The notes: generated from the sequence alone by a model not told the origin. A stretch of 64,000 bases of DNA from Methylococcus mesophilus (GCF_026247885.1 NZ_CP110921.1:558001-622000); one strand, 5' to 3'; positions 8,973-18,757 are shown, counted from the stretch's first letter. A program made the numbers and translations.

Positions 8973-9662
8973 ATGAAACAACGCATCCTGGTATGGGACC
9001 TTCCCACCCGAATCTTTCACTGGACCCTCGCGCTGAGCTTCGCCGGTGCTTATCTCACTGCCGAAAGCGAGCGCTGGCGGGATATCCACGTGCTGCTCGG
9101 CTACACCCTGGCCGGCCTGATCGCATTCCGCCTGATCTGGGGATTTACCGGCACACGCTACGCCCGCTTCGCCGAGTTCGTACGCGGCCCGTCCGCCATC
9201 ACCCGATATCTGAAGAGTTTGGCCGACGGCAGGCCGGAGCATCATGTCGGCCATAACCCGGCAGGCGCGGTTTTCGTCGTTTTGCTGCTGCTCCTGGGCA
9301 TCGCCAGCGGGGTTTCCGGCTGGATGGTGTTAGAGGACTCCGGCGGCGAATGGCTGGAAGAGGTACATGAATTCTTCTCCAATGCCATGCTGGCGGTAGT
9401 CGCCGTGCATATCCTGGGGGTCATCGTCAGCAGCCGCCTGCACGGCGAAAATCTGACCCTGGCGATGCTCACCGGCAGGAAGCAAGGCGAGGCCGGACAA
9501 GCCATCCCCAGCCCCCGTCCGCTGGCGGGGCTGTTCTTGCTGGCTGGCCTCCTGGGATTCTGGGGCTGGTCCGTCTACGATGCCGGAACGCACGCGGAAA
9601 CCGCCCGGTCTTCGCTCTTCGGCTCGGCCGGGCCGCAAGAAAAGGATGAAGACGACGATTGA
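8973..9662 (+). CDS. Cytochrome b561-family membrane protein
   Basis: A 229-residue diheme b-type cytochrome of the prokaryotic b561 / Ni-Fe hydrogenase cytochrome b family, moving electrons in the inner membrane. It begins VWDLPTRIFHWTLALSF, a hallmark first helix with a heme-ligand histidine, then IHVLLGYTLAGLIAFRLIWGFTG, and later VHEFFSNAMLAVVAVHILGV with further histidines. A fifth hydrophobic helix (GLFLLAGLLGFWGW) and an acidic tail (EKDEDDD) close it. It lies 25 nt before a response regulator gene, so it is probably co-transcribed with the two-component pair, as in several QseBC/PmrAB-like loci. Ribosome site AGGAG lies farther than usual upstream. Confidence 0.85.
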   Translation: MKQRILVWDLPTRIFHWTLALSFAGAYLTAESERWRDIHVLLGYTLAGLIAFRLIWGFTGTRYARFAEFVRGPSAITRYLKSLADGRPEHHVGHNPAGAVFVVLLLLLGIASGVSGWMVLEDSGGEWLEEVHEFFSNAMLAVVAVHILGVIVSSRLHGENLTLAMLTGRKQGEAGQAIPSPRPLAGLFLLAGLLGFWGWSVYDAGTHAETARSSLFGSAGPQEKDEDDD

Positions 9663-9687
9663 ACCCCGACTCACAGAGATCGAAACC

Positions 9688-10353
9688 ATGCGGATATTGC
9701 TCGTCGAAGACGACGCCTTGCTCGGGGACGGCCTGCGGGCCAGGCTGAAGCAGGCCGGGTTCTCCCCGGACTGGGTCCGGGACGGGCTCTCCGCTTGGCA
9801 CGCGCTGAACACCGAAACCTTTGCCGCCCTGGTACTCGATCTGGGTCTGCCGAAACTAGCGGGCCTTGAACTGCTCAAACGGCTGAGGGAAGCAAAAAAC
9901 CCGCTGCCGGTCCTGATCCTGACCGCCCGCGACGCGGTAGCCGACCGCATCGCGTGGCTCGATGCCGGCGCCGACGACTACCTCGTCAAGCCCTGCGACC
10001 TGGGCGAACTGGCGGCCCGCCTGCGTGCACTGATCCGCCGCAGCGCCGGCCAAGCGGCGCCGGCACTGGAAGTCGGCCCGCTGGTACTGGACCCGGCCGG
10101 CCACAGGGTCAGCTTCCGGGGCCAGCCGGTGGAGCTTTCGGGCCGGGAATTCGCACTGCTGCACGAGTTGGCCCAAGAAGCCGGACGCGTGCTGTCCAAG
10201 GAACAGCTCATCCAGCGCTTGTATCCCTGGGGAGAGGAGATCGAGTCCAACGCCATCGAGGTACACATCCATCACCTGCGCCGGAAACTCGCCGCGGATG
10301 CGATCGTCACGCTGCGCGGCGTGGGCTACATGATCCCAAGGGACTTGCGATGA
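9688..10353 (+). CDS. OmpR-family response regulator (QseB/PmrA-like)
   Basis: A 221-residue two-component regulator. The receiver domain begins MRILLVEDDALLGDG with the acidic pocket, the phospho-acceptor is Asp51 in ALVLDLGLP, and the conserved lysine lies in YLVKPCDLGEL. A winged-helix DNA-binding domain follows (VELSGREFALLHELA; IEVHIHHLRRKL; RGVGYMI). The ATG at 9688 is chosen because the protein then starts at the canonical family N-terminus; the frame extends upstream over the end of the cytochrome gene. Its stop overlaps the start of the sensor kinase gene (ATGA). The signal and targets are unknown; the linked cytochrome b561 may hint at a redox or membrane stress cue. Confidence 0.93.
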   Translation: MRILLVEDDALLGDGLRARLKQAGFSPDWVRDGLSAWHALNTETFAALVLDLGLPKLAGLELLKRLREAKNPLPVLILTARDAVADRIAWLDAGADDYLVKPCDLGELAARLRALIRRSAGQAAPALEVGPLVLDPAGHRVSFRGQPVELSGREFALLHELAQEAGRVLSKEQLIQRLYPWGEEIESNAIEVHIHHLRRKLAADAIVTLRGVGYMIPRDLR

Positions 10354-11705
10354 AGCCGGCGGGCTCACTGCGCCTGCGCTTGCTGGTCGGCGTGCTGGCC
10401 ACCGTGGCGGTCGCCTGGATCGCGGTGGCTGCGGCCGGCTATTTCAAGGCGAGGCACGAGCTGGACGAACTGCTCGACGCGCATCTGGCGCAATCCGCCT
10501 CCATCCTGCTGGCCCTGTTGGGGGAGGAAGCGGACGAGATCGAACTGGAACACACTCCCCGCCTTCACCGCTATGAGCGCCAGGTGGCTTTCCAAATCTG
10601 GGACAGCCACCGGAGGCTGCGGCTGCACTCGGCTTCCGCTCCGGCGGGCCGGCTATCCCCCGCCGACACAGGCTTCAGCACCCAGACCACGGAAGGTAAG
10701 CGGTGGCGAGTATTCAGCTTGCGCAGCACAGCCCAAGGGGTGCTGATCCAGGTCGGTGAACGCGTCGAAGCGCGGGAAGATGTCAGCGCTGAAATCGCCG
10801 AACAGCTGCTCGCCCCCTTAGGGCTCGCACTGCCCCTACTCGCCGGCATACTGGCGTTCGCCATCGGGCGGGGGCTCAAACCGCTCAACACAATGGCGCG
10901 GGAAATCTCGGCCCGTGACGCCCAACGGATGGAACCGATCCTGACGGAGCAGGCGCCCGCCGAAATTATTCCACTGGTGAACCAGCTCAATGCACTGTTC
11001 CTTCGTATCCAGCATTCGCTGGAAAACGAACGGCGTTTCATTGCCGATGCCGCCCATGAGTTGCGCACCCCGATCGCCGCCATCCGGGCCCAGGCGCAGG
11101 TCGCCCGGGCGGCCGCAGACGAGGCGGAACGACAACTAGCCCTGGACAAAGTGTTGGCCGGATGCGACCGCGCGACCCGCCTCACCGAACAGTTGCTGAC
11201 GCTGGCACGCCTGGATGCGACCATCACGCCCCCCCCCGCCGCGCTCTGCGATCTCGCCCAAGCCGCACGTGTCGTCCTGACCGACTTGGGCCCTTCCGCC
11301 TACGACCGGGGCGTCGAACTCGAACTCGTCGCCCCCGCGCCGGTGTTCGTCCGCGGCGAAGAAACCCTGCTGCAGGTCATGGTGCGCAATCTGGTGGACA
11401 ACGCCGTCCGCTACAGCCCCGGAGGAAGCCGAGTTGCGGTGCGGCTGTCCATGCAGAAGGAACAAGCCCGGCTCGAAGTCGTCGATCAAGGCCCCGGCAT
11501 CCCGGCAGCCGAAAGAGAACAGGTCCTGCAACGGTTTTACCGGATCGTCGGCACCGAAGCGTCCGGCTCCGGGCTGGGGCTGTCGATCGTCGCCCGCATT
11601 GCGGACTTGCATGGCGCCCGTATTTCGATGAACGAGGGCGGAGGCGGGAAAGGGCTGAGAGTGGCGGTAAGTTTTCCCATCGACCACTCCCGTCCCGGTG
11701 TCTGA
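10350..11705 (+). CDS. Sensor histidine kinase (QseC/PmrB-like)
   Basis: A 451-residue inner-membrane kinase paired with the preceding regulator. Helix 1 covers residues 8-30; a periplasmic sensor region of about 120 residues follows; helix 2 lies at about 152-175; then a HAMP-like linker (GLKPLNTMAREISARD). The dimerisation and phospho-acceptor segment is FIADAAHELRTPIAA with His236. ATP-binding boxes are LVDNAVRYSPGG (N box), VVDQGPGIP (G1) and GSGLGLSIV (G2). The start overlaps the regulator stop by ATGA, so the two are translationally coupled. Confidence 0.93.
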   Translation: MKPAGSLRLRLLVGVLATVAVAWIAVAAAGYFKARHELDELLDAHLAQSASILLALLGEEADEIELEHTPRLHRYERQVAFQIWDSHRRLRLHSASAPAGRLSPADTGFSTQTTEGKRWRVFSLRSTAQGVLIQVGERVEAREDVSAEIAEQLLAPLGLALPLLAGILAFAIGRGLKPLNTMAREISARDAQRMEPILTEQAPAEIIPLVNQLNALFLRIQHSLENERRFIADAAHELRTPIAAIRAQAQVARAAADEAERQLALDKVLAGCDRATRLTEQLLTLARLDATITPPPAALCDLAQAARVVLTDLGPSAYDRGVELELVAPAPVFVRGEETLLQVMVRNLVDNAVRYSPGGSRVAVRLSMQKEQARLEVVDQGPGIPAAEREQVLQRFYRIVGTEASGSGLGLSIVARIADLHGARISMNEGGGGKGLRVAVSFPIDHSRPGV

Positions 11706-11708
11706 ACG

Positions 11709-11745
11709 GCGCTGCCGCCCTCCCGGAAGGAGCCGGCAGCGCTTT
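11709..11745 (+). terminator. Terminator between convergent kinase and LLM genes
   Basis: A 9-bp perfect stem (GCGCTGCCG/CGGCAGCGC) followed by TTT on the plus strand, directly after the kinase stop. The short T run limits confidence. Confidence 0.5.
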
Positions 11746-11754
11746 CGCGGGGGA

Positions 11755-13119
11755 TCAGGCCGACTTCGCCTGAAGCCGGGCCGCAGCATAGCGGTTCTCC
11801 GGGATCGGCAGTCCCAGGTTGCCGCGCAAGGTGGAAGCTTCGTACTCGGTGCGGAACAGCCCGCGCTTCTGCAGGATGGGGATGACCAGCTCCGCGAACT
11901 CGACCAGGCCGGTCGGATACGTCGGCGCCAGCAGGTTGAAGCCGTCGGCGGCGCCGTTGACGAACCATTCTTCCAGCTGGTCGGCGATGCTTTCCGGCGT
12001 GCCGTGGATGACGCGGTGGCCGCGGGCGCCCGCGACCCATTCGTAGAGGCCGCGGATGGTCAGGTTTTCCCTTGCCGCCAGTTCCAGCAGCAGGCGTTGA
12101 CGGCTCTTGTTGTCGTTGGTTTCCGGCAAATCGGTGGGCACCGGACCGTCGAGGTCGTAGGCGCTCAGGGTGTCCAGGCCGCCCAATGTGCTCAGCAGGG
12201 ACAGCCCGACCTTGGGATCGATCAGGGCGCGCAGCTGCTCCAGCTTGTCCTTGGCCTCCTGCTCGGTGCGGCCGATCACCGGGTAGACGCCGGGCAAAAT
12301 CTTGATGTGGTCGGGGTTGCGGCCGTACCTGGGCGCACGGCTCTTGACGTCCTTGTAGAAGGCTTGTGCATCTTCCAGCGTCTGCCAGGCGGCGAAGATG
12401 GCATCGGCGTAGCGCGCGCCCAGTTCCTTGCCCGGCTCCGATGCGCCTGCCTGGACCAGTACCGGATGCCCCTGGGGCGAGCGCGGTACGTTCAGAGGCC
12501 CTCGCACGCTGTAGAACTCGCCCTTGTGGTTCAGCGTATGCAGCTTGTCGGGATCGGCGAAGACGCCGCTTGCCTTGTCGTAGATGAGGGCATCGTCTTC
12601 CCAGCTGTCCCACAGGCCTTTCACCACTTCGACGAATTCGGTGGCGCGGCGGTAACGGTCGCCGTGATCGGGATGGGCCTCCAGGCCGAAGTTGTAGGCG
12701 GCATCCCGATTGCCCGAGGTCACCACGTTCCAGCCGGCGCGGCCGCCGCTGATGAGATCCAGCGAGGCGTACTTGCGGGCGATGTGGTAAGGGTCGTTAT
12801 AGGTGGTCGAGGCCGTCGCCACGAAGCCGATGTTCTTGGTCACGGCGGATAGCGCCGAGTACAGCGTGATCGGCTCGAAGCCCGGTCCGTGGCCGTCGCG
12901 GCGCAGCACTTCCTTGTCCGCGGAACGCGACCAGATGCCGTCGCTGTCGGCGGTGAAGATCGCGTCGAATTTGGCTTTCTCGGCGATGGCCGCGAGCTTC
13001 TTGAAGTGCTCGAAATCGGTCCCGCCGGCCGGGTGGGTATCCGGATGGCGCCAGGAAGCGGCATGGTGGCCGGTGGGGGCGAGGAACGCGCCGAGCTTGA
13101 TTTGGCGTTTTTTGCTCAT
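11755..13119 (-). CDS. LLM-class flavin-dependent monooxygenase (NtaA/SnaA/DszA type)
   Basis: A 454-residue FMN-dependent monooxygenase of the bacterial luciferase-like superfamily, NtaA/SnaA/DszA/SfnG branch. Typical segments: GAFLAPTGHHAASWRHP near the N-terminus, KFDAIFTADSDG, FEPITLYSALSAVTKNIGF, GRAGWNVVTSGN (a near-invariant flavin-site motif) and LVQAGASEPGKELGARYADAIF. Such enzymes use reduced FMN from a separate reductase to oxidise sulfones, sulfonates or amines, often breaking C-S or C-N bonds. The ATG at 13119 has GGAG 6 nt upstream. A paralog sits at 44589-45935. It is divergent from an MFS/SDR operon and preceded by a weak sigma-54 candidate. The substrate cannot be set from sequence. 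Confidence 0.9.
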   Translation of the reverse strand: MSKKRQIKLGAFLAPTGHHAASWRHPDTHPAGGTDFEHFKKLAAIAEKAKFDAIFTADSDGIWSRSADKEVLRRDGHGPGFEPITLYSALSAVTKNIGFVATASTTYNDPYHIARKYASLDLISGGRAGWNVVTSGNRDAAYNFGLEAHPDHGDRYRRATEFVEVVKGLWDSWEDDALIYDKASGVFADPDKLHTLNHKGEFYSVRGPLNVPRSPQGHPVLVQAGASEPGKELGARYADAIFAAWQTLEDAQAFYKDVKSRAPRYGRNPDHIKILPGVYPVIGRTEQEAKDKLEQLRALIDPKVGLSLLSTLGGLDTLSAYDLDGPVPTDLPETNDNKSRQRLLLELAARENLTIRGLYEWVAGARGHRVIHGTPESIADQLEEWFVNGAADGFNLLAPTYPTGLVEFAELVIPILQKRGLFRTEYEASTLRGNLGLPIPENRYAAARLQAKSA

Positions 13120-13207
13120 GAAGGTCTCCAGCAAGCTAAGGGGAATCGAGCCCGAGCCGCTTCGACGTGCGAATCGGGTCTTGCGTGTTGCCACACCTTT
13201 TCACTCC

Positions 13208-13223
13208 CCCAAAATCCATGCCA
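13208..13223 (-). promoter_or_regulatory. Weak sigma-54 promoter candidate for the LLM gene
   Basis: Reading the minus strand, TGGCATGGATTTTGGG has a perfect -24 box (TGGCATG) but GG instead of the conserved GC in the -12 box. Position (about 77-nt leader) and family resemblance to the stronger sites support it; the -12 mismatch argues against it. Confidence 0.35.
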
Positions 13224-13528
13224 TCGGAGCGATCGTCTTGAAACCGGCCGAATTTGCGGTTCAGTGAATGCCGGACAATGTCTGGGACATAGCGAGTGCC
13301 CCCGAGCCACCAACCGACCAGCAGTGAAGTGCTGATCGAATAGCAGCAGTGCCGTCTATCACTCCGGCGGAGGTCGACGCCAAGGCGTTAGGGGCCACCC
13401 AAACTCGGCCTTCCGCCGGCAGAACCGAGTCGCACCGGCTGATCCGAGCCGAAGCCCGCTTGTTCGCTTCGACTCCGCTCAGTGAACGGCTTAGCTTGGC
13501 GGTACTGCGGTTGATAGGGAACGGAACA

Positions 13529-13544
13529 TGGCACGCATTCTGAT
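13529..13544 (+). promoter_or_regulatory. Weak sigma-54 promoter candidate for the MFS/SDR operon
   Basis: TGGCACGCATTCTGAT has a perfect -24 box (TGGCACG) and correct spacing, but GA in place of GC at -12. It would start transcription near 13555, just before the GAGGAG ribosome site at 13568. Confidence 0.35.
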
Positions 13545-13579
13545 GCAGCCAAACGCATCCAGCCAGCGAGGAGCCCGCT

Positions 13580-15016
13580 ATCGACGCCCCCAACCCAAGC
13601 AGCTACGCCGGATCGACAGCCGGCGCCGGCTTTTCGCGCCATCGATTCCTGCTGGCGTTTTCGCTCCTGTCCGTGCTGATGGGCACCAGCGCCGGAACGG
13701 CGGTCGTCGTCGCCGCGCTTTACGGCCTGTCGCTGGGCGCGGACGAACGTATGCTGGGGCTCATCGCCGGCTCCCAGAGCATAGGCATACTGGTGATGGG
13801 CCTGCCGGTGGGCATTCTCGTCGACCGCTACGGCCCGACCCGGCTGTTCGTGCTGGGGAACCTGCTGGGCGGCACCGTCTACGGACTCATTCCGCTGGTT
13901 CCCACCGCCGAGTTCCTGCTGCAGTGCATGGCCCTCATCAGCTTCTTCATGCCGCTGCGTTTCGTTTCGCTCAACACCGTTTTCATGGAGCGGCTGCCGG
14001 CCATCGGCGTCAGCAAAGCCGGCTGGGCCCGCGCCGCCTACATGATGGGGCTGCTGCTGGTCGGCCCCTTGCTCGCCGCCAGGCTGACCGAATTGATGGA
14101 TTTCCCGTCGATCTACCGGCTGATCGCCGCCAGTTTCGGCCTGACCGTGCTGATCTCGCCCATCGTCTTCGCCGATTGCGCCAAACCTGGACAAACCGTG
14201 AAGCGCCTGACCGTTCGGGAAGTCGGCACCGCGTTGGCCCTGCTGGGGCAGGACCGGCAGCTTCGGCGAGTTTGCTCCGCGGAATTCATGGTGCAGGCGC
14301 TCAACGCCTATTACGCCTTCTTCATCATCGTCATCGCCGTCGAAGTCCTCGGCCTGAGCCCGGAATCGGCGTCCGGGCTGGCTGCGGTGGAAGGCTGCAG
14401 CATGGTCGCCGCACTGCTTTTCCTGGGGCATCCCGTCAGCCGCATGAGCCCCCATTCGGTGTTCAGGATCGGACTGGCAGCGATCCTCACCGCCCTGCCC
14501 TTGCTGGGACTGGGCCGCAGCGCTCCCGTTTTGTGGGCCGGTGGGCTGCTGCTCGGCTTGGGGCTGGGGATGCTGCAGATCGTGGTGATCTCCCGCCTGG
14601 CCCGGGTCGGCGGCCGCTTCGGCCAAGGCAAGGTGTCCGGCCTGACTGCGGTGGTAGGCCCTTCCGGCTCATTCCTGGGAAGTCTGTTGGGCGGTGTGTT
14701 CGGGCATTCGCTGGGTCTGCAGGGCGTGTTCCTGCTGTTCGCCCCGTTGTTCGGGCTGGTCGTCTGGCCTCTGCTGTTCGGCCAAGACTCGCACCGGAAC
14801 CGGGTGGCTAGCGCCGAGAATCCCCGCCACTGGACACTCAGGCCTAGCCTTGCAGCGGCGCTGGCCATCGCCCTCGTTGCCGGCTCCTACCCGCCGCTGC
14901 CGTCGGACCTCGCCGCGCTGGAAGGCAAGGCCGCCGAGCTGTGGCTGAAACTGCGTTCCGCACTCGAGCCGAAACCCGCATCCGCCGCCGCCCGCCCCTA
15001 CCCACAACCGATTTAG
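13580..15016 (+). CDS. MFS transporter with unusual start
   Basis: A major facilitator of about 450-480 residues with some 12 membrane helices, including the A-loop GILVDRYGPTRLF between helices 2 and 3. It is paralogous to the MFS half of the fusion at 35792-37786. The first ATG/GTG in frame is GTG at 13673, but that falls inside the first helix when aligned to the paralog. The frame is open back to 13544, and a good ribosome site (GAGGAG, 13568-13573) stands 6 nt before an ATC codon at 13580, which I use as the provisional start. It is followed after 38 nt by an SDR gene. A substrate related to organosulfur uptake or product export is inferred from context only. Confidence 0.75.
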   Translation: MDAPNPSSYAGSTAGAGFSRHRFLLAFSLLSVLMGTSAGTAVVVAALYGLSLGADERMLGLIAGSQSIGILVMGLPVGILVDRYGPTRLFVLGNLLGGTVYGLIPLVPTAEFLLQCMALISFFMPLRFVSLNTVFMERLPAIGVSKAGWARAAYMMGLLLVGPLLAARLTELMDFPSIYRLIAASFGLTVLISPIVFADCAKPGQTVKRLTVREVGTALALLGQDRQLRRVCSAEFMVQALNAYYAFFIIVIAVEVLGLSPESASGLAAVEGCSMVAALLFLGHPVSRMSPHSVFRIGLAAILTALPLLGLGRSAPVLWAGGLLLGLGLGMLQIVVISRLARVGGRFGQGKVSGLTAVVGPSGSFLGSLLGGVFGHSLGLQGVFLLFAPLFGLVVWPLLFGQDSHRNRVASAENPRHWTLRPSLAAALAIALVAGSYPPLPSDLAALEGKAAELWLKLRSALEPKPASAAARPYPQPI

Positions 15017-15054
15017 CCGGTTTTCCGGCCCACACCGCAAACAGGAGCACAGCT

Positions 15055-15813
15055 ATGGATCTCGAACTCAAAGGCAAACGCGCCATCGTTACCGGCGGCA
15101 GCCGCGGCATCGGCAAAGCCATCGCCAGACAGCTCGCGCTCGAAGGCGCCGATGTGGTGATCGCCGCCCGCACCCGCAAACAGCTGGAACAGACGGCGGA
15201 CGAATTGTCCAAGGAAACCGGCCGAAGGGTCATCCCTGTGGTAGCCGATACCGGCGACGACGCGTCGGTCGAGCGGCTGATCGCCGCCACGGTGGCCGAA
15301 CTGAGCGGCGTCGACATCCTGGTGAATAACGCGGCGGTCCCCGGCGGCATTTCACCCGCCACTCGGCTCGACCAGATCGTCAGCGACGAAGTGCTGGAAG
15401 ACGTTAACATCAAGGTGGTCGGCTACCTGCGCACCGCACGGGCCGCGGCTCCCCACCTCGTCGCCAATGGCTGGGGACGCATCATCAACATCGGCGGGCT
15501 CGCTGTGCGCAAAGCGGGACGGCCCGTCGCATCGCTGCGCAACGTCGGCGTCGCGACGATCACCAAGAACTTGGCGGACGAACTGGGTCCCAAGGGCGTT
15601 AACGTTACGGTCGTGCATCCCGGAGCCACCCGCACGGAGGGTACCGATCCGGCACTGGAAGCCACATACGCCTCCGCTGTCAGTATCGGCCGCATCGTGG
15701 ATGCGGAAGAAGTCGCCTGGGTGGTCGCCTTTCTGGCCTCGCCGAAAAGCGTATCGATCAACGGAGACGCGATCGCTACCGGCGGCGGAAGCGTCGGGGC
15801 AATCTACTACTGA
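15055..15813 (+). CDS. Atypical short-chain dehydrogenase/reductase lacking the catalytic triad
   Basis: A 252-residue protein with the SDR Rossmann fold: nucleotide motif TGGSRGIG (residues 13-20), NNAA (91-94), and the PG motif in VVHPGATRTEG. The classical Ser-Tyr-Lys triad seems absent. The Ser region reads INIGGLAV, and the YxxxK region aligns to ASLRNVGVATITKNLADELG with Ala and Asn in place of Tyr and Lys. It may therefore be a divergent SDR subgroup using other residues, or a non-catalytic binding protein. ATG at 15055 follows AGGAG by 7 nt. It is probably co-transcribed with the MFS transporter 38 nt upstream. Confidence 0.85.
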   Translation: MDLELKGKRAIVTGGSRGIGKAIARQLALEGADVVIAARTRKQLEQTADELSKETGRRVIPVVADTGDDASVERLIAATVAELSGVDILVNNAAVPGGISPATRLDQIVSDEVLEDVNIKVVGYLRTARAAAPHLVANGWGRIINIGGLAVRKAGRPVASLRNVGVATITKNLADELGPKGVNVTVVHPGATRTEGTDPALEATYASAVSIGRIVDAEEVAWVVAFLASPKSVSINGDAIATGGGSVGAIYY

Positions 15814-15889
15814 TCACTTTCCGAAGGGCGCGGAAGGCATTCTGCCTTCGGGGATTCCCTCCGACAGCCCTGGTTCCTTCCTATCGCTG

Positions 15890-15913
15890 AAAAAAGACCC
15901 GCCGAAGCGGGTC
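15890..15913 (-). terminator. Intrinsic terminator of the 16665-15967 lipoprotein gene
   Basis: On the minus strand GACCCGC and GCGGGTC form a perfect 7-bp stem with a 4-nt loop, followed directly by six T. An outer pair (GTTCCTTC/GAAGGAAC) extends the structure. It lies about 55 nt after the stop codon. Confidence 0.8.
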
Positions 15914-15966
15914 GAAGGAACGGAACTAAGGAACGCGTTGTTTCGGTGCGGGGCAGCGGATCGATG

Positions 15967-16665
15967 CTAGCGCGCCGGCGTAAACTCGATGTCCTGGAAA
16001 AACTTGTCGGCCTCCTTCTCCGTCTCCGGATCGAGGGGCCGCGGGTTGTTGCGGTAATTGGTTTCGTTGATGTAGGCATGGAGCACGACGGCGCTGTTCT
16101 GCGGATGGCGGCAGAGGAATCCGCGGTTCACGTACTCGTAGACCATCTGCTCCACCGACTGCTGAATCGGGGCCGGCTCGATCTGCCTGGCCTTGAAGGT
16201 CACGCACGGCGCTCCGTTCTTGGAGTACGGTTCCACCGTCAACTCCACGAGGCTTGAGCGCTCGATGTCTTCGAAATCGTCCGAGATGCCGTCGTAGCGT
16301 TTGGCCAGGATGGCCTTGGCCGCATCGGGAAATCCAGCGGCATCCGCCGACTGCGCCTTGCCGGCCGGCAAGGATTCCACACCCAGCCGGGCATGAACGA
16401 ACTTCGGGCGCTTCTCCCTATCCTCCTCCCTCGGCTTGGTGTTTTTCTCGAACACGATGCTGCTGCTCTTCTCCTCCTTGAGGATCCAACCTTCACCTTG
16501 CGGCAATGTGACTCTGAATCCATTGCCTTGAAGCCGGCCTTGAGCGTCGGCCGTTGCCGTCGGATATTTCGCGCAACTCCAGACAAAGGGGGTGAGCAAG
16601 CCGAGCACCAGCAGCTTGCGAGCGAGGGGGCGGCGATCCGCACCCCGGTAGGCTGAGAAGTTCAT
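15967..16665 (-). CDS. Putative lipoprotein of unknown function
   Basis: A 232-residue protein with a lipoprotein signal: a basic start, hydrophobic LLVLGLLTPFVW, then the lipobox SC before KYPTATAD. The rest is soluble and mixed in charge, ending FFQDIEFTPAR. No enzyme motif is seen. Start chosen at the second ATG (16665), because AAGGA lies 5 nt before it; the first ATG at 16671 overlaps that site. Likely anchored in the periplasmic face of a membrane. It has its own strong terminator and faces away from the sigma-54 regulator gene, so it is probably a single-gene unit. Confidence 0.78.
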   Translation of the reverse strand: MNFSAYRGADRRPLARKLLVLGLLTPFVWSCAKYPTATADAQGRLQGNGFRVTLPQGEGWILKEEKSSSIVFEKNTKPREEDREKRPKFVHARLGVESLPAGKAQSADAAGFPDAAKAILAKRYDGISDDFEDIERSSLVELTVEPYSKNGAPCVTFKARQIEPAPIQQSVEQMVYEYVNRGFLCRHPQNSAVVLHAYINETNYRNNPRPLDPETEKEADKFFQDIEFTPAR

Positions 16666-17096
16666 GGGCATCCTTGTATGGTCGTTCGAACAGAAGTGAA
16701 ACGGTCGCTTGTACTAACGCACATTCGATGCCAAGGCCCTCCGGCATGCATTTTTGCTGCACGCTCAACAGGCATGGTACGCAACGTGCTTTCAGAGCAG
16801 CAGGAAGCCCGACAATTTGGCCAGGAGGCGGCGGACTCGGCGCCGCGGCTCAAACGTTCCGGGGTACCGCGCTGCTGTCCTGACAACAATAGGGAAACAG
16901 GGGTGTTGGAGCCGCAACAGGCTCCGGCGCAATACGCGCTACAACATAAGAATAAAAATATTCGTATTTATTCTTTATTGTTTTATGCAACGCGTTGTTA
17001 GAGTTAGGCAACGTCAGACGATGAACCTCGTCGAAAGCGTCGCCGGCGCATGCACTGGAGCCACCGCAATCACCACCAGAGGCGAAGCGAATCATC
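16666..17096. other. Divergent promoter region with an AT-rich core
   Basis: About 430 bases upstream of both the lipoprotein gene and the sigma-54 activator. The stretch 16945-16985 is strikingly AT-rich for this genome and includes GAATAAA/TTTATTC dyad symmetry; a 10-bp palindrome CAACGCGTTG lies at 16988-16997. No coding frame looks real. Promoter function for the activator is likely. Confidence 0.5.
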
Positions 17097-18263
<1,167 letters not shown>

Positions 18264-18265
18264 GC

Positions 18266-18474
18266 CCAATGCCGTTAAATTAAGAAAAACTTGCCGTTCC
18301 GGCAGGGATTGCCGGAACTCAGCAATCAGGGATGGCGAAAGGCCTTCATGTCCATGTGACCTGGATTCATGCCGGGCTATCCTGCCCGGCACCCAGCGGG
18401 CTGGTGCCAATCCGCTCCCGGCGGCTTGGTCCGGCGGTCCCTGCCGGTATGACGGCTTAACTTAATGGCATTGG
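18266..18474. mobile_element. 209-bp MITE with IS4-like ends
   Basis: A small non-coding element bounded by imperfect inverted repeats, left CCAATGCCGTTAAATTAAG and right (inverted) CCAATGCCATTAAGTTAAG, matching at 17 of 19 positions. It is flanked by an exact 8-bp direct repeat GACTGAGC (18258-18265 and 18475-18482), as expected for a target duplication. The ends resemble those of IS4-type elements (from memory). It holds no transposase gene. Internal hairpins include GTTCCGGC/GCCGGAAC. The left duplication covers the stop codon of the activator gene, so insertion left the protein intact. Confidence 0.8.
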
Positions 18475-18532
18475 GACTGAGCCCGCATCCTCGCGGCTCC
18501 ATGACCGATTTGTGTTGCCCCTCCTCCTTGAC

Positions 18533-18557
18533 GACCCGCTCTTGCGGGTCCTTTTTT
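18533..18557 (+). terminator. Intrinsic terminator, probably of the sigma-54 activator gene
   Basis: A perfect stem GACCCGC/GCGGGTC with loop TCTT, followed by C and six T. It is the nearest terminator downstream of the activator. Without the MITE it would lie about 50 nt after the stop codon. Confidence 0.82.
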
Positions 18558-18695
18558 GTACGCTGCTGACCGGTCAACAGTCGGCAGGCAACCGTTGCTG
18601 CTGTCCGGGCAGCGAGTGTGCGCAAGCGGAAGCCATCCATGATCCCGGGGCTCCGGCAATCCGTGCCGGGGCGACGGGAAACTGCGAAAAATTCT

Positions 18696-18711
18696 TGGCA
18701 TGCTCCTTTCA
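18696..18711 (+). promoter_or_regulatory. Sigma-54 promoter candidate for the TauD-like operon
   Basis: TGGCATGCTCCTTTCA has a perfect -24 box and 10-nt spacing but TC rather than GC in the -12 box. A near-palindrome GCAACCGTTGC lies about 95 nt upstream (18588-18598), at a distance usual for an activator site. Confidence 0.45.
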
Positions 18712-18757
18712 ATGGAACGGGACGGGAATAACCCGCAACCCTCACCTAGGAGTCCTC

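Larger units (their letters stand above)
13120..13579. other. Divergent intergenic region between LLM monooxygenase and MFS genes
   Basis: About 460 bases with no convincing gene. Each end holds a partly conserved sigma-54 motif: 13208-13223 toward the LLM gene and 13529-13544 toward the MFS gene. Confidence 0.5.

Noticed and set aside
13388-14626. 412-codon minus-strand frame across the MFS gene
   Set aside because: Gln/His/Glu-rich translation typical of the complement of a membrane-protein gene in high-GC DNA; the plus strand encodes clear MFS helices.
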